NCBI RefSeq assembly: GCF_002836355.1
Contig: NZ_PJCA01000028.1
Coordinates: 114,516-178,515, forward strand
Direction: 5' to 3'
Length of the DNA: 64,000 bases
From: Moritella sp. Urea-trap-13
Lineage (GTDB): Bacteria > Pseudomonadota > Gammaproteobacteria > Enterobacterales > Moritellaceae
Shown in pieces: positions 47,291 to 59,363 of the stretch (position 1 is its first letter; each line of letters opens with the position of its first letter). Below the pieces are notes generated by a model. The model ran no database searches. It had not been told where the DNA came from and saw only the letters and a list, made by a program, of their open reading frames with translations. Both the position numbers and the translations under genes were made by a program.

Positions 47291-48556
47291 TTATGATTTT
47301 TGTTTCTTCATCGCTTCGAAGAATTGATCATTCGTTTTAGTCATCGCCAGTTTATCAATGAGGAATTCCATCGCATCAATCTCACCCATTGGGTGAATGA
47401 TTTTACGTAAGATCCACATTTTCTGTAGCTCAACTTTATCTGCTAATAATTCTTCGCGACGCGTACCTGAACGAGTGAAGTCAATCGCAGGATAAACACG
47501 ACGTTCTGCAATTTTACGATTCAGGTGTAACTCTTGGTTACCAGTACCTTTAAATTCTTCGTAAATTACTTCGTCCATTTTCGAACCAGTATCAATCAAT
47601 GCTGTTGCGATAATAGTTAAAGAACCACCTTCTTCAACGTTACGAGCAGCACCGAAGAAACGTTTCGGACGGTGTAAAGCATTGGCATCAACACCACCAG
47701 ATAAAATCTTACCTGATGATGGTGTTACTGTATTGTAAGCACGAGCTAGACGCGTTACAGAATCCAGTAAGATGATCACGTCTTTCTTGTGTTCTACAAG
47801 ACGCTTCGCTTTTTCAATCATCATTTCCGCTACTTGTACGTGGCGGTTAGCTGGTTCGTCAAATGTTGAAGCAATTACTTCACCACGAACCAAACGCTGC
47901 ATTTCAGTTACTTCTTCCGGACGTTCATCGATAAGAAGCACCATCAATGTTGCATCAGGATGATTTAATGCAATTGAAGAAGCAATGTTTTGTAATAACA
48001 TTGTTTTACCGGCTTTCGGCGGTGCCACAATTAGACCACGTTGACCTTTACCGATCGGTGCACTTAAATCAAGAATACGTGCAGTGATATCTTCGGTACT
48101 ACCATTACCACGTTCTAAACGAAGACGTTCATTCGGGTGAATTGGAGTAAGGTTTTCAAAGAGGATTTTATTACGAGAATTTTCTGGGCGGTCAAAGTTA
48201 ACTTCGTCAATTTTTAACAGGGCAAAATAGCGTTCGCCATCTTTTGGCGGTCTAATCTTACCACCGACAGTATCACCCGTTCGCAAGTTAAAGCGACGGA
48301 TCTGACTTGGCGATACATAAATATCATCCGGTCCGGCGAGATAAGAGCAGTCTGCTGAACGCAAGAAACCAAAGCCATCCTGCAAAATCTCTAAAACACC
48401 ATTACCAAAAATGTCTTCGCCACTTTTAGCATGCGCTTTTAGGATGGAGAAGATGATGTCTTGTTTTCTTAAGCGAGCCAGATTTTCTAGACCCATAGAT
48501 TCGCCCAGTTTTACAAGTTCAGAAACTGGTGTGTTTTTTAATTCGGTTAAATTCAT
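47291..48556 (-). CDS. rho: Transcription termination factor Rho
   Basis: Rho is the hexameric RNA helicase that ends transcription. The 421 residues show the RNA-binding domain ([12 protein letters not shown] region, read as GFGFLRS, and [20 protein letters not shown]), Walker [13 protein letters not shown], Walker [14 protein letters not shown] and the Q/R loops ([31 protein letters not shown]). Its leader carries repeated AATCAATGAT motifs that may take part in autogenous control. Confidence 0.98.
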   Translation of the reverse strand: MNLTELKNTPVSELVKLGESMGLENLARLRKQDIIFSILKAHAKSGEDIFGNGVLEILQDGFGFLRSADCSYLAGPDDIYVSPSQIRRFNLRTGDTVGGKIRPPKDGERYFALLKIDEVNFDRPENSRNKILFENLTPIHPNERLRLERGNGSTEDITARILDLSAPIGKGQRGLIVAPPKAGKTMLLQNIASSIALNHPDATLMVLLIDERPEEVTEMQRLVRGEVIASTFDEPANRHVQVAEMMIEKAKRLVEHKKDVIILLDSVTRLARAYNTVTPSSGKILSGGVDANALHRPKRFFGAARNVEEGGSLTIIATALIDTGSKMDEVIYEEFKGTGNQELHLNRKIAERRVYPAIDFTRSGTRREELLADKVELQKMWILRKIIHPMGEIDAMEFLIDKLAMTKTNDQFFEAMKKQKS

Positions 48557-48620
48557 AATGATGAGTTCGAGCTTATGCGACCTTTGCGTAACGGGATGTC
48601 AACCAAGGATAAAGGGTTTG

Positions 48621-48703
48621 AATCAATGATCGAGTGTGTGGTTCATTCACTAAGTAATGAATCCATAATTTGAGTTATTGAATCAATGATTGGATCATTG
48701 ATT
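48621..48703. repeat. AATCAATGAT repeats in the rho leader
   Basis: AATCAATGAT occurs at 48621-48630 and 48681-48690, and inverted at 48694-48703. The last two form a perfect 10-bp hairpin with a tgg loop upstream of rho. The remaining bases between rho and trxA hold no gene that I can support. Confidence 0.7.
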
Positions 48704-48785
48704 ATGTACCTGATTCGGCACGTAGAGCAATAAACGCACAATGAAATTAGCATTTATAATTTTATTCGTCCACTGAATAATAGCA

Positions 48786-48820
48786 TACTGACGAGATTAA
48801 AGAACAAAATCTCGTCAGTA
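48786..48820 (-). terminator. Hairpin downstream of trxA
   Basis: A perfect 12-bp stem tactgacgagat/atctcgtcagta lies just after the trxA stop. The minus-strand tail is only moderately T-rich, so it may end or stabilise the trxA transcript while some reading continues into rho, as in E. coli. Confidence 0.65.
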
Positions 48821-48829
48821 TTTTACATG

Positions 48830-49156
48830 TTACAGGTTTTCGTCTAGAAAACTTTGTAATTGTGCTTTTGATAATGCGCCAACTTTAGTTGCTGCTACCG
48901 CACCATTTTTAAATAACAATAAAGTCGGGATACCACGGATACCAAATTTAGGTGGCGTACCTGAGTTTTGATCGATATTTAATTTACCGATAGTGACTTT
49001 ACCTGCGTACTCTTCAGCAACTTCGCTTAAGATAGGTGCGATCATTTTACAAGGTCCACACCACTCTGCCCAGAAATCAACTAGTACAGGTAATTCTGAA
49101 TATAAAACATCAGTATCGAAAGCAGCATCGGTTAGCTGAATAATTTTGTCGCTCAT
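48830..49156 (-). CDS. trxA: Thioredoxin 1
   Basis: TrxA is a small thiol reductant. The 108 residues contain the redox motif WCGPC (Cys33, Cys36) and the cis-Pro loop RGIPTLLLF. It lies upstream of rho and divergent from rhlB, the E. coli order. Confidence 0.98.
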   Translation of the reverse strand: MSDKIIQLTDAAFDTDVLYSELPVLVDFWAEWCGPCKMIAPILSEVAEEYAGKVTIGKLNIDQNSGTPPKFGIRGIPTLLLFKNGAVAATKVGALSKAQLQSFLDENL

Positions 49157-49265
49157 TTATTACTCCAATAAAAAATAATTTTGTTACTACGTATATGTGG
49201 CACTCATTGCCCTATTTCAATAGATTTAAGTTCTTAATGCAAGCTTAACCTGATATGCTAATTAA

Positions 49266-50561
49266 ATGAGCAAAAAACATCTTACAGAACATAAGTTCTC
49301 CCAGTTTGGCCTTAATGCCGACGTACTTTCTGGGTTAGAAGCGTCAGGCTTCGAATATTGTACACCAATTCAAGCACTTAGCTTGCCATTTGCCATTCAA
49401 GGTAAAGATGTCGCCGGTCAAGCACAGACAGGTACAGGCAAAACGATTGCATTTTTAGCCGCTATTTTCCATCATTTATTGAAAACACCCGTCGCTGAAG
49501 ATCGTCCAAAAAATAAGCCTCGCGCTATTATCTTAGCGCCAACTCGCGAACTTGCAATTCAAATTCATAAAGACGCTATACCAATTGCCAAAGCAACAGG
49601 CCTTAAAATGGGTTTGGTTTATGGTGGTGAAAGCTACGATATTCAACGTGAAAACCTTGCCAACGGTGTTGATATCATTATTGGTACTGTGGGTCGAATC
49701 ATTGACTTTGAAAAACAAAGAGCAATGGATTTATCTGGTGTTGAAGCATTAGTATTAGATGAAGCCGATCGCATGTTAGATCAAGGTTTTATTAAAGATA
49801 TTCGTTATCTTATGCGTAAAATGCCTGAACCAAAACAACGTCTAAACTTACTGTTTTCAGCTACTTTTACTTGGGATATTCGTGAACTTGCTTATCAGCA
49901 CATGAATGAACCAGAAGAAGTTACTGTAGAAGCAGAAAAAGTAACGGGCAGCAGTATTACTCAAGAGCTATTTCACCCGTCAAATGATGACAAAATGGCG
50001 CTATTACAAACGTTAATCGAAGAAGAATGGCCAGACCGTGCCATTGTATTTGCCAATACTAAACACAAATGCGAAGAGATCTGGGGCCACCTTGCTGCAG
50101 ATAAACATCGTGTTGGTTTGTTAACTGGTGATATTCCGCAGAAGAAACGTAACAGTATTCTTGAACAGTTTACCCAAGGTAAATTAGACATCCTAGTGGC
50201 AACTGATGTAGCAGCACGTGGTCTACATATTCCATTAGTAAGTCATGTGTTTAACTACGATCTACCCGATAATTGTGGTGATTACGTGCACCGTATTGGC
50301 CGTACTGGTCGTGCTGGTGAAACTGGTCATTCAATTAGTTTTGCGTGTGAAAAATACATTTATAATTTACCCGCGATTGAAGAATATATTGAAAACGCGA
50401 TCCCGGTTTGTCATTACGATAAAACCGCATTATTAACGGACTTACCACGACCAATCCACACTAAACGTGCACGTCCAGGTAATTCACGCACCATGAATGA
50501 TCGTAGTAAAACCCGTCGCACTGGCCAACGTCAGCATAATACGCATAACAAAAGCCATTAA
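49266..50561 (+). CDS. rhlB: DEAD-box RNA helicase RhlB
   Basis: RhlB is the helicase partner of RNase E in the degradosome. The 431 residues show the Q motif (FEYCTPIQ), [29 protein letters not shown], the motif III sequence FSATFTWD, and [13 protein letters not shown]. The basic C-terminal tail ([23 protein letters not shown]) is typical of the subfamily. Confidence 0.96.
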   Translation: MSKKHLTEHKFSQFGLNADVLSGLEASGFEYCTPIQALSLPFAIQGKDVAGQAQTGTGKTIAFLAAIFHHLLKTPVAEDRPKNKPRAIILAPTRELAIQIHKDAIPIAKATGLKMGLVYGGESYDIQRENLANGVDIIIGTVGRIIDFEKQRAMDLSGVEALVLDEADRMLDQGFIKDIRYLMRKMPEPKQRLNLLFSATFTWDIRELAYQHMNEPEEVTVEAEKVTGSSITQELFHPSNDDKMALLQTLIEEEWPDRAIVFANTKHKCEEIWGHLAADKHRVGLLTGDIPQKKRNSILEQFTQGKLDILVATDVAARGLHIPLVSHVFNYDLPDNCGDYVHRIGRTGRAGETGHSISFACEKYIYNLPAIEEYIENAIPVCHYDKTALLTDLPRPIHTKRARPGNSRTMNDRSKTRRTGQRQHNTHNKSH

Positions 50562-50594
50562 TTAAATAGTTTGTTTATAGATAAAGTGATTAGT

Positions 50595-52097
50595 GTGAGT
50601 AAAAAAAGTTCGTCAAATTTATATGCGGTGGTTGACCTTGGTTCAAACAGCTTTCATATGTTGGTTGTTCGTGAAGTTAACAATAGCCTACAAACTGTTG
50701 CTAAAGTTAAACGCAAAGTAAGACTTGCTGCCGGACTTGATACAGACAACAATCTTGATCAAGCGGCATTACAGCGCGGTTGGGATTGTTTAAGTTTGTT
50801 TGCTGAACAGTTACAGGATATTCCGACTGCGAATATTCGTATTGTTGGCACAGCGACATTGCGCTTAGCCAACAACGTAGCGATATTTCTGGCAACGGCA
50901 GAAAAAATATTGGCACATCCGGTAAATATTATTTCCGGAGAACAAGAAGCGGCACTTATCTACAAAGGCGTTGCCTATACCAGCAGTGGTCAAGGCAATC
51001 GTTTAGTTGTCGATATTGGTGGCGCCAGCACTGAACTCATTATTGGTGAACAAGCACAAGCTAAGTTACTTTATAGCTTTAAAATGGGTTGTGTTACTTG
51101 GTTAAATAACTACTTTTCCGACGGTAAGCTCAATCAACACAACTTTACGCAGGCAATTGATGCGGCCAAAGCGGTGTTGACCCCTCAGCAAGAAAAGTAT
51201 TTAATCTTAGGCTGGGATACCTGTATCGGTGCGTCCGGTACCATCCAAGCCCTACAAGAAATTATGGTTGCACAAGGTGAAAACGAACAAATAACCTTAG
51301 CAAAGCTACAGCGGATCCAACAACAAGCCATTGCTTGTGGCGATATTGAAAACCTCAATATTAAAGGCTTAGCTAGCGATAGAAAGCCAGTTTTCACCAG
51401 TGGTTTAGCTATTCTTACCGCGTTATTTGAAAGCCTAGCTATTAATAATATGTTTTTAGCTGGCGGCGCGTTAAGAGAAGGTGTGATTTACGAAATGACC
51501 GGACTGCGAGCCAGTCACAATGTACGTCAACAAACCGTGAATAGCTTGATGGTGAAACATCAACTGGACATAGAACAAGCTCACCGCGTTAAAAGTACGG
51601 CATTAAAAGCCTTCGATCAAAGTAAAATGCTTATTTCAGAAGATGATGCCCAAGCAGGTCCTTTACTTGCTTACGTCAGCAGCTTACATGAGATTGGTCT
51701 CTCCATTGATTATAAGAAAGCCCCGCAACACGCTGCTTACATTATTGATAATACTGACATGCTAGGTTTCACCAAAGCCCAAAAAAAATTACTTTCGGCT
51801 TTATTGATAAACCAACGCGATGAACTCAACTTAGCCTTACTAGAACAGCAGTCAGCATTAAGTTACGCTGTTGCCCTACAGTTATGCCGTATTTTAAGAG
51901 TATCTTACTCGTTAGCACTACGTCGTACCGACGGAACTATCCCAGAATTTTCATTTGTATTAGCAGACGATAACAGTCTGCAAATAACACTGCCTAAAAA
52001 CTGGTTATCACAGCACCCGCTGCGCGCAGCTGCATTAGAAATTGAGCAAAAGCTACAAGCTAAACACAATTTAGTATTACACATTCAAGAGCTATAA
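50595..52097 (+). CDS. gppA: Guanosine pentaphosphate phosphohydrolase GppA
   Basis: GppA converts pppGpp to ppGpp and belongs to the Ppx/GppA ASKHA family. I use the GTG at 50595 (500 residues, MSKKSSSNLYAVVDLGSNSFHM), since E. coli GppA starts with a similar short N-terminus; a TTG at 50571 is possible. Motifs include DLGSNSFHM, VDIGGASTELI and GASGTIQALQEI, with a C-terminal HD-like domain (LHEIGLSIDYKKAPQHAAYI in part). It follows rhlB as in E. coli. Confidence 0.94.
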   Translation: MSKKSSSNLYAVVDLGSNSFHMLVVREVNNSLQTVAKVKRKVRLAAGLDTDNNLDQAALQRGWDCLSLFAEQLQDIPTANIRIVGTATLRLANNVAIFLATAEKILAHPVNIISGEQEAALIYKGVAYTSSGQGNRLVVDIGGASTELIIGEQAQAKLLYSFKMGCVTWLNNYFSDGKLNQHNFTQAIDAAKAVLTPQQEKYLILGWDTCIGASGTIQALQEIMVAQGENEQITLAKLQRIQQQAIACGDIENLNIKGLASDRKPVFTSGLAILTALFESLAINNMFLAGGALREGVIYEMTGLRASHNVRQQTVNSLMVKHQLDIEQAHRVKSTALKAFDQSKMLISEDDAQAGPLLAYVSSLHEIGLSIDYKKAPQHAAYIIDNTDMLGFTKAQKKLLSALLINQRDELNLALLEQQSALSYAVALQLCRILRVSYSLALRRTDGTIPEFSFVLADDNSLQITLPKNWLSQHPLRAAALEIEQKLQAKHNLVLHIQEL

Positions 52098-52114
52098 CGC
52101 CGAACTAAAAAAGA

Positions 52115-52144
52115 AAAACCGAGCATAAAAGCTCGGTTTTTTTA
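52115..52144. terminator. Bidirectional terminator between gppA and hemB
   Basis: The stem aaaaccgagc/gctcggtttt has a six-base loop, with a T run on the plus strand and an A-rich left flank. Confidence 0.9.
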
Positions 52145-52194
52145 TATCTACATTTTGATAGCTGACCTTTAACTAAAGAGCAGCTATAAGATAA

Positions 52195-53220
<1,026 letters not shown>

Positions 53221-53282
53221 TTACGAGGTAGGAATACGAATTGGGCAACCAAGTACGGCTTGTACTTGGTTAGGGGGTTATC

Positions 53283-53873
53283 TTACCGCGTGAGTAAGTG
53301 AATATCAGCACCTTGTACTGAAATAGCATCAACAATTACATTAATTGACGAATTAATCGCAGCCTTTTGATCTACCGCTGGTAATGCATACACATAACTC
53401 GCCGTGGATAAGAGGATACTTTCACAGGTGGTGAGTAGATAAGGAATAGGTAAATCCTTAACCGTGCCACTTTTAATACCCGCATTAAGCAATTGGGTAA
53501 AAAAGCCTAACACTTCTTGCCATATCGCCAATTGGATTTTTTTATCAAAATACAGCGAATGGCTGCACAATAGAATAAACGCCATTTTTTGTGGCTGACT
53601 GACTAACCAAGTCACTCCATTAACCCAGATATCCGTTAATGGAAAGGGTGAATCAGGGTCATTTTTTTGTAACAGCGCCTGCGCAAATTCTTTTTTCACT
53701 TCGAAATATAAGGCTTCGATTAAAGCTTCCTTAGTCGCAAAGTGATGAAATAAGGTACCCGTAGCGACTTTTGCTTCACGGGCAATCGCCGCTGTCGAGG
53801 TACCATGAAAACCATTGATCGTGAATAACGCTAATGCGCCATCCAAGATCAGTGTTCTTTTTGATTTAGTCAT
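53283..53873 (-). CDS. TetR-family regulator
   Basis: This 196-residue repressor has an N-terminal helix-turn-helix (GFHGTSTAAIAREAKVATGTLFHHF in two parts: GFHGTSTAAIA and VATGTLFHHFATKE) and an all-helical ligand domain. Its ATG lies one base after the aldehyde dehydrogenase stop (TAATATG), so the two are one operon. Twin palindromes at 55350 and 55372, in front of the operon, are its likely operators. Confidence 0.9.
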   Translation of the reverse strand: MTKSKRTLILDGALALFTINGFHGTSTAAIAREAKVATGTLFHHFATKEALIEALYFEVKKEFAQALLQKNDPDSPFPLTDIWVNGVTWLVSQPQKMAFILLCSHSLYFDKKIQLAIWQEVLGFFTQLLNAGIKSGTVKDLPIPYLLTTCESILLSTASYVYALPAVDQKAAINSSINVIVDAISVQGADIHLLTR

Positions 53874-53874
53874 A

Positions 53875-55332
53875 TTATCTCAAGAAAAATTTCAAAATTA
53901 TCTTTTGTATTAAACTGCCATAGGGTGCGTGAACAAAGCGCGTTGAATGGAATTTACCTTGTTTCAATATCGTTTTTGATTTTGAAAACGTACGGAAACC
54001 TTCGATACCATGGTAATGGCCCATACCTGCTGAACCGACACCCCCAAACGGCGCATCTTCAGCTGCAACCTGCATGATTGTATCATTGATTGAGACACCA
54101 CCAGAAATAGTCTCGCGTTGAATTTTTTGTTGAGTCGCATGATCAAAACTCATAATATATAACGCTAACGGGTGTGGACGCGCTTTAATATAATCGATCG
54201 CATCATCAATCGAATCATAAGGCAAGATTGGCAGTAATGGACCAAATATTTCATCCTGCATTAGCTGCATATCATCACTTGTCTCTAACAATAAATGCGG
54301 TAGCATCCGATGCTTTTGATCGTCACAGCTGCTACCATCTTGCATGGTTTCAACTTTGGCGCCCTTTTGTTTCGCATCTTCTAACCATGATTTAAGGCGG
54401 CCATATTGGCGATCATCTACAATGTTCGTATAGTCATCATTCTGCATTGCAGCTGGGTAGCGACGATTAAATTCATTGCGATATTCGCTAACAAACTCAT
54501 CAACTTTCGCACGTGGGCAAAGAATATAATCAGGCGCAACACAGATCTGACCGGCATTTAAACTTTTACCCAGCATGATACGATTAACAGCGACTTTGAT
54601 ATCAATATCAGGGGCAACAATGACAGGAGACTTACCACCTAATTCAAGCGTCACGGGCGTTAGGTTATCGGCAGCGGCGCGCATAACGTGTTTACCTACA
54701 ACTGTCGAACCAGTAAATAATAAATGATCAAAAGGCAGTTTAGTAAAAGCAGCAGACAAGGCCATTTCACCTTCAACAATACTCACGTCTTTACTATCAA
54801 ATATCGAGGTAATGATCTGCTTTAATACTTGGTTAGTTTTCGGGGTGAATTCCGACATTTTAAGCATTGCCCGGTTACCCGCAGCAATACTGGTAATCAG
54901 TGGCACGATGGCCAAATTAATAGGGAAATTCCAAGGCACGACGATACCAACAACACCAACAGGCTGATAATGGATAGTGACACTTGCTGGTGCTAATAAT
55001 AATCCAGGACTACGTCGGGTCGGTTTCATCCACTTAGCTAAGCGCGATAGGGTATAATTAAATTGTGCTACTGTCGGTAAAATATCGGCGATCAAAGTAT
55101 CGTAACGAGAACGGTGGCCATAATCTTCAGACACAGCTGTCACTAATGCCTCTTTATTCGCGAGAAAAGCGGCTTTAAATTGCGTTAAACGCTTTTTACG
55201 CTCGGCAAGATCCCATTCAGTCTGGGCTAAATAGGCTTGTTTTTGGGAAGTAAAGACCTGCTCCATCGCTGTAATTTCAGCAATACTATCGCTATCATTT
55301 GTTTTGATTTCCGCTACGCTCATACTATTCAT
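53875..55332 (-). CDS. Aldehyde dehydrogenase, coniferyl-aldehyde type
   Basis: This 485-residue NAD(P)-dependent aldehyde dehydrogenase has VVPWNFPINLA, the FTGSTVVGKHV nucleotide site, the general base Glu in LELGGKSPV, the catalytic Cys in LNAGQICVAPDY and the late EIFGPLLPI. Overall it fits the coniferyl aldehyde dehydrogenase (CalB-like) group, which also oxidises long-chain aldehydes. The C-terminus ends in a hydrophobic stretch (SLIQKIILKFFLR) that may touch the membrane. Substrate is unknown. Confidence 0.9.
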   Translation of the reverse strand: MNSMSVAEIKTNDSDSIAEITAMEQVFTSQKQAYLAQTEWDLAERKKRLTQFKAAFLANKEALVTAVSEDYGHRSRYDTLIADILPTVAQFNYTLSRLAKWMKPTRRSPGLLLAPASVTIHYQPVGVVGIVVPWNFPINLAIVPLITSIAAGNRAMLKMSEFTPKTNQVLKQIITSIFDSKDVSIVEGEMALSAAFTKLPFDHLLFTGSTVVGKHVMRAAADNLTPVTLELGGKSPVIVAPDIDIKVAVNRIMLGKSLNAGQICVAPDYILCPRAKVDEFVSEYRNEFNRRYPAAMQNDDYTNIVDDRQYGRLKSWLEDAKQKGAKVETMQDGSSCDDQKHRMLPHLLLETSDDMQLMQDEIFGPLLPILPYDSIDDAIDYIKARPHPLALYIMSFDHATQQKIQRETISGGVSINDTIMQVAAEDAPFGGVGSAGMGHYHGIEGFRTFSKSKTILKQGKFHSTRFVHAPYGSLIQKIILKFFLR

Positions 55333-55349
55333 ACCTCAATATAAAAACC

Positions 55350-55361
55350 GACTAGTTAGTC
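55350..55361. promoter_or_regulatory. Operator half 1 of the ALDH-TetR operon
   Basis: GACTAGTTAGTC is a palindrome (GACTA-N2-TAGTC). Together with the next site it forms a larger inverted repeat (55344-55389, 16 of 18 bases matching between arms). Confidence 0.7.
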
Positions 55362-55371
55362 AATTAAAATA

Positions 55372-55383
55372 GACTGAATAGTC
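55372..55383. promoter_or_regulatory. Operator half 2 of the ALDH-TetR operon
   Basis: GACTGAATAGTC is a near-copy of the first site, centred 22 bp away (two helical turns). That spacing fits two TetR dimers on one face of the DNA. Confidence 0.65.
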
Positions 55384-55432
55384 GGTTTTGTCTACTCTAG
55401 TACAAAAATAAAGTGGCAAGCAGTGATAATGC

Positions 55433-56236
55433 TCACAGCTTAGGTAGCTGAAAAAACTGTTCCGTCACGTGTAAACTACGGCTAAGTAAGGTGTCGATAT
55501 CCTCACCTCGCGCTCTGGCAATCGTTTCAGCCACGTGCGGTAGATGGCAAGGTTCATTACGGCGAGATTTTGGTTTAGGTTTCAAATCTCGGGGTAATAA
55601 ATAGGGCGCATCGGTTTCTAACATTAACCGGTTAGCAGGTATGTCTCGTACCAGTTGATATAAATCCGCACCGCGGCGTTCATCGCAGATCCAGCCAGTA
55701 ATACCAATATGTAAATCTAGCTCTAGACAGGCTGCAAGATCGCTCGCAGAACCGGTGAAACAGTGCAGTACAGCAGCGGGTAACGCAGAACGATATTCTT
55801 TCAAGATCGCGATAAAGCGTTCGTTAGCATCGCGCTCATGCATAAAGACTGGCATATTTAATTCTGCAGCAAGCTCTAACTGCTTGGCAAAAGCGGCTTC
55901 TTGCATTGGTCGGGGAGAAAAATCGCGGTTAAAATCAAGACCACACTCACCAATAGCCACAACACTGTCGTGCAGAGCTAACGTTCTAATTTGCTGCCAA
56001 CTTTCATCCGTAGCATGACGTGCATCGTGTGGGTGAATACCGGCGGTAGCATAAAGTTGTTGAGGGTAATCTTGAGTAAGTTGATAGGCAAGCTGGCTTT
56101 CGGCGATATCCGTGCCAGTAACAATTAAACGACGCACCCCTTGGGCAGAGGCGCGTTCAATAACATCAGGTAAATCGTTGTGAAAAGCAGCGTTTGTTAA
56201 ATTAACGCCAATATCAATCAGTTCCTGCTTCTTCAT
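55433..56236 (-). CDS. tatD: TatD-family 3'-5' DNA exonuclease
   Basis: TatD is a metal-dependent nuclease of the amidohydrolase fold (not part of the Tat translocon). Motifs are [50 protein letters not shown] and [10 protein letters not shown]. It overlaps tatC by 23 bp and ends the tatABCD operon. Confidence 0.95.
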   Translation of the reverse strand: MKKQELIDIGVNLTNAAFHNDLPDVIERASAQGVRRLIVTGTDIAESQLAYQLTQDYPQQLYATAGIHPHDARHATDESWQQIRTLALHDSVVAIGECGLDFNRDFSPRPMQEAAFAKQLELAAELNMPVFMHERDANERFIAILKEYRSALPAAVLHCFTGSASDLAACLELDLHIGITGWICDERRGADLYQLVRDIPANRLMLETDAPYLLPRDLKPKPKSRRNEPCHLPHVAETIARARGEDIDTLLSRSLHVTEQFFQLPKL

Positions 56237-56969
56237 CTTCTATCTCGTCCTGTTTAACGTAAAAACGAGAAAATAATAAACCTAACTCAAACAATAGCAA
56301 CATCGGGATGGCTAATAATGTTTGTGAGATAATGTCTGGTGGTGTTAATAACATGCCCATAATAAAGGCAGCAACCACAATATAAGGACGTTTCTTGCGT
56401 AAACTGTCAGGCGTTGTCGCACCTGTCCAGCATAATACTAATGTGGCGATTGGAATTTCAAATGCCAAACCAAAAGCAAAAAATATCTTCAAGACAAAAT
56501 CAAGGTAACTGCTAATATCAGGGGCAAAGGTTACCCCTTCTGGCGCAACGCCTGCAAAAAATTCGAATGCGAGAGGGAACACGATAAAATAAGAAAAAGC
56601 GATACCCAGATAAAACAGTAACGCACTACTAATCACCAGTGGCGCAATTAATTTCTTCTCATGTTTATACAAGCCAGGCGCAATAAAAGCCCATACTTGG
56701 TATAGCACCCAAGGAATAGCGATAAACGAAGACGCAACCAAGGTTAGCTTTATCGGTGTAAAAAATGGAGTCGCGACATCCGTTGCAATCATACTCGTAC
56801 CAGCCGGTAATTGCGCAATCAAAGGCGCAGAAACTAGCTGATAAATATCATTCGCAAAGTACACCAAAGAAAGAAAAACTACGATAATTGCGGCACTCGC
56901 ACGCAATAACCGATCCCTCAGCTCGATTAAATGGGTAATCAAAGGCTGAGTATTTGGATCTGCTGCCAT
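56214..56969 (-). CDS. tatC: Sec-independent translocase TatC
   Basis: TatC is the six-helix receptor for twin-arginine signal peptides. The 251 residues show [20 protein letters not shown]-type [25 protein letters not shown] and [10 protein letters not shown]. It starts directly after tatB. Confidence 0.97.
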   Translation of the reverse strand: MAADPNTQPLITHLIELRDRLLRASAAIIVVFLSLVYFANDIYQLVSAPLIAQLPAGTSMIATDVATPFFTPIKLTLVASSFIAIPWVLYQVWAFIAPGLYKHEKKLIAPLVISSALLFYLGIAFSYFIVFPLAFEFFAGVAPEGVTFAPDISSYLDFVLKIFFAFGLAFEIPIATLVLCWTGATTPDSLRKKRPYIVVAAFIMGMLLTPPDIISQTLLAIPMLLLFELGLLFSRFYVKQDEIEDEEAGTD

Positions 56970-57350
56970 TTATTTTTTATCCTGTTCGATAGCCTGTTCT
57001 GCTATTTTAGGCGCTTGCTCAACCGTCGATGTTGAGGTCGTAGTCGATGAATCGGCATCCGCATAGGGACGTGTCACCGAGGCAGCTGCATCGCGTAAAG
57101 AATCAATAGAGTCTTGCAGTTCGGGGCTAATATTATTCATGCCTTGCTGCTCGGCTTTTTTCAGATTGTCATGCATTTCTTGAATTTTCAATTCATGTGA
57201 CAATTCGTCTTTCACTGAGTTAGCAGCCCCTTTGATGGTTTTCACCCAAGTGCTTACCGTTCGTATAGCCACAGGTAAACGCTCTGGCCCTAATACTAAT
57301 AGGCCCAGAACTGAAATAACCACAATTTCCCAAAATCCGATATCAAACAT
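56970..57350 (-). CDS. tatB: Sec-independent translocase TatB
   Basis: TatB has one N-terminal helix ([21 protein letters not shown]) and a long amphipathic and acidic tail; 126 residues. The [12 protein letters not shown] motif identifies TatB rather than TatA. It acts with TatC as the signal-peptide receptor. Confidence 0.95.
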   Translation of the reverse strand: MFDIGFWEIVVISVLGLLVLGPERLPVAIRTVSTWVKTIKGAANSVKDELSHELKIQEMHDNLKKAEQQGMNNISPELQDSIDSLRDAAASVTRPYADADSSTTTSTSTVEQAPKIAEQAIEQDKK

Positions 57351-57353
57351 AAA

Positions 57354-57599
57354 TTACGCCTGTTCTTTATCTTTTTTTGTTTCGGTTGTTTCTTTAGTTA
57401 CGTCTGTTTTTACTGCGTTCGTCTCTTCTAATACTTTATTTTCTGCTTTGGTATCTTTAGCGTCGTCACCCATGGCTTTTTTGAAGCCTTTAACTGCCGC
57501 ACCTAAATCACCACCAACATTACGTAACTTCTTAGTTCCAAACAACAAAAGAATAATTACAGCAATGATAATTAACTGAGTAACACTGATTCCGCCCAT
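57354..57599 (-). CDS. tatA: Sec-independent translocase TatA
   Basis: TatA forms the translocation pore. The 81 residues contain the helix [20 protein letters not shown], the FGTKKL hinge, the amphipathic helix [17 protein letters not shown] and an acidic/lysine-rich tail. First gene of tatABCD. Confidence 0.97.
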   Translation of the reverse strand: MGGISVTQLIIIAVIILLLFGTKKLRNVGGDLGAAVKGFKKAMGDDAKDTKAENKVLEETNAVKTDVTKETTETKKDKEQA

Positions 57600-57722
57600 G
57601 ATAAAACCTTATTTTATGTAATTGAATACGTCATTATTAATATTGATCAGTATACAGTATATAGACTACATATTTACTACACTCTGATCTACGATAAATT
57701 TAACCAACCTTTTTCGAACCGC

Positions 57723-59363
57723 TTATTTCAGCTTGAACCAACCGAAGACAGTGAGTCCAGAGCCAATACTCGCTAGCGTTAATGCTAACGATGCCGAATC
57801 TGGATTGTACACGATCGCGGCACAAATCATAATCACACCACCCACACTCAGTAAATAACGGCCTTTACCTGACTGCGCCTGATTTTGGGTAAACTGCTCC
57901 GCTTGAGTGAACAATTTATCCAACTTAGCTTGTTGTTTGGTTGCCTTGGTTAATGTATCAAACACTAACTCAGGTAACTCTGGTAATTTTTCAGCCCAAA
58001 ATGGCGCTCGTTGTTTTACTGCTGAAAACACCGCCTGAGGCCCCATTTGTTCTTTAACCCAGCGCTCAAGAAATGGCTTTGCCGTATCCCATAAGTCTAG
58101 CTGAGGATAGAGCTGACGACCTAATCCTTCAACGTATAACAAGGTCTTTTGCAATAGCACTAATTGCGGCTGTACCGTCATATCGAATTTACGCGCGGTG
58201 GCAAATAAATTAACCAACACATGACCAAATGAGATCTCTGCTAGTGGTTTTTCGAAAATAGGATCGCAGACAGTGCGGATCGCAAACTCGAAATCATTAA
58301 CATCCACATGCGATGGTACCCAACCAGAATCCACATGTAATTCAGCAACTTTACGATAATCGCGATGGAAAAAGGCCAGTAAATTCTCGGCTAAGTAACG
58401 TTTATCTTCACGATTTAAGGTGCCAACGATACCACAATCAATACCAATCCAACGCGGATCTTCTGGCGTCTTATAATCAACAAACACATTACCAGGATGC
58501 ATATCAGCATGGAAAAAACTATCACGGAAAACTTGGGTGAAAAATGTTTCAACCCCACGCTCCGCTAACAGCTTCATGTTAGTACCTTGTGCTTCTAAGG
58601 CCGCAATATCGGATACTGGAATACCGTAAATACGCTCCATCACAATCATATTTTTATGACTATAATCGGCATATATTTCAGGTACGTATAATTCTTTAGA
58701 ATCAAGAAAATTGCGACGCAATTGAGTAGCATTGGCCGCTTCACGCTCGAGGTTTAATTCATCAAGAATAGTTTTCTCATAATCGAGTACTACTTCTAAT
58801 GGTCTCAAACGCACAGCTTCGGGGACTAATTTCAATAACACTTTCGACAGTCGCTTCATCAACTGAGTATCGGCACGAATAACTGGCTCGATATCAGGTC
58901 GAATAATTTTAATGACAACTTCTTCATTGTTACTTTTGAGCTTCGCGGTATGCACTTGGGCAATAGATGCCGAAGCTAGCGGGATGGGATCAAAGTCATC
59001 AAATACGTCAGCGATTGGTTTTCCTAACGCCAACTCAATTTGCTGCATCGCTAATTGACTGTCAAACGGTGGCACTTGATCTTGCAGCATAGCAAGCTGT
59101 TCAGCAAATTCTTGTGGTAACAGATCGCGACGTGTTGATAACATCTGCCCAAATTTAATAAAAACAGGACCGAGTTGCTGCAGTGCTAATTTAATTCTCT
59201 CTGCAGGTGACTTGTCAGCATGCTGATTTTTAATCCAAAAAATAGATTTTCGAGCGAGTCGTGCTGACAACGGTTTTAACTGTGTCGGCAACAACTCATC
59301 AAGACCGTATTCTAATACAATCTTTTGGATATGATAAAAACGCTTAAGCTCAACCACAGTCAT
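57723..59363 (-). CDS. ubiB: Ubiquinone biosynthesis kinase-like protein UbiB
   Basis: UbiB is an atypical ADCK/COQ8 protein needed for ubiquinone synthesis. The 546 residues contain the KxGQ motif ([17 protein letters not shown]), ASIAQVHTA (A-rich loop), the catalytic [11 protein letters not shown] and [10 protein letters not shown]. Two C-terminal membrane helices follow ([34 protein letters not shown]). It abuts ubiJ in ubiE-ubiJ-ubiB. Confidence 0.97.
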   Translation of the reverse strand: MTVVELKRFYHIQKIVLEYGLDELLPTQLKPLSARLARKSIFWIKNQHADKSPAERIKLALQQLGPVFIKFGQMLSTRRDLLPQEFAEQLAMLQDQVPPFDSQLAMQQIELALGKPIADVFDDFDPIPLASASIAQVHTAKLKSNNEEVVIKIIRPDIEPVIRADTQLMKRLSKVLLKLVPEAVRLRPLEVVLDYEKTILDELNLEREAANATQLRRNFLDSKELYVPEIYADYSHKNMIVMERIYGIPVSDIAALEAQGTNMKLLAERGVETFFTQVFRDSFFHADMHPGNVFVDYKTPEDPRWIGIDCGIVGTLNREDKRYLAENLLAFFHRDYRKVAELHVDSGWVPSHVDVNDFEFAIRTVCDPIFEKPLAEISFGHVLVNLFATARKFDMTVQPQLVLLQKTLLYVEGLGRQLYPQLDLWDTAKPFLERWVKEQMGPQAVFSAVKQRAPFWAEKLPELPELVFDTLTKATKQQAKLDKLFTQAEQFTQNQAQSGKGRYLLSVGGVIMICAAIVYNPDSASLALTLASIGSGLTVFGWFKLK

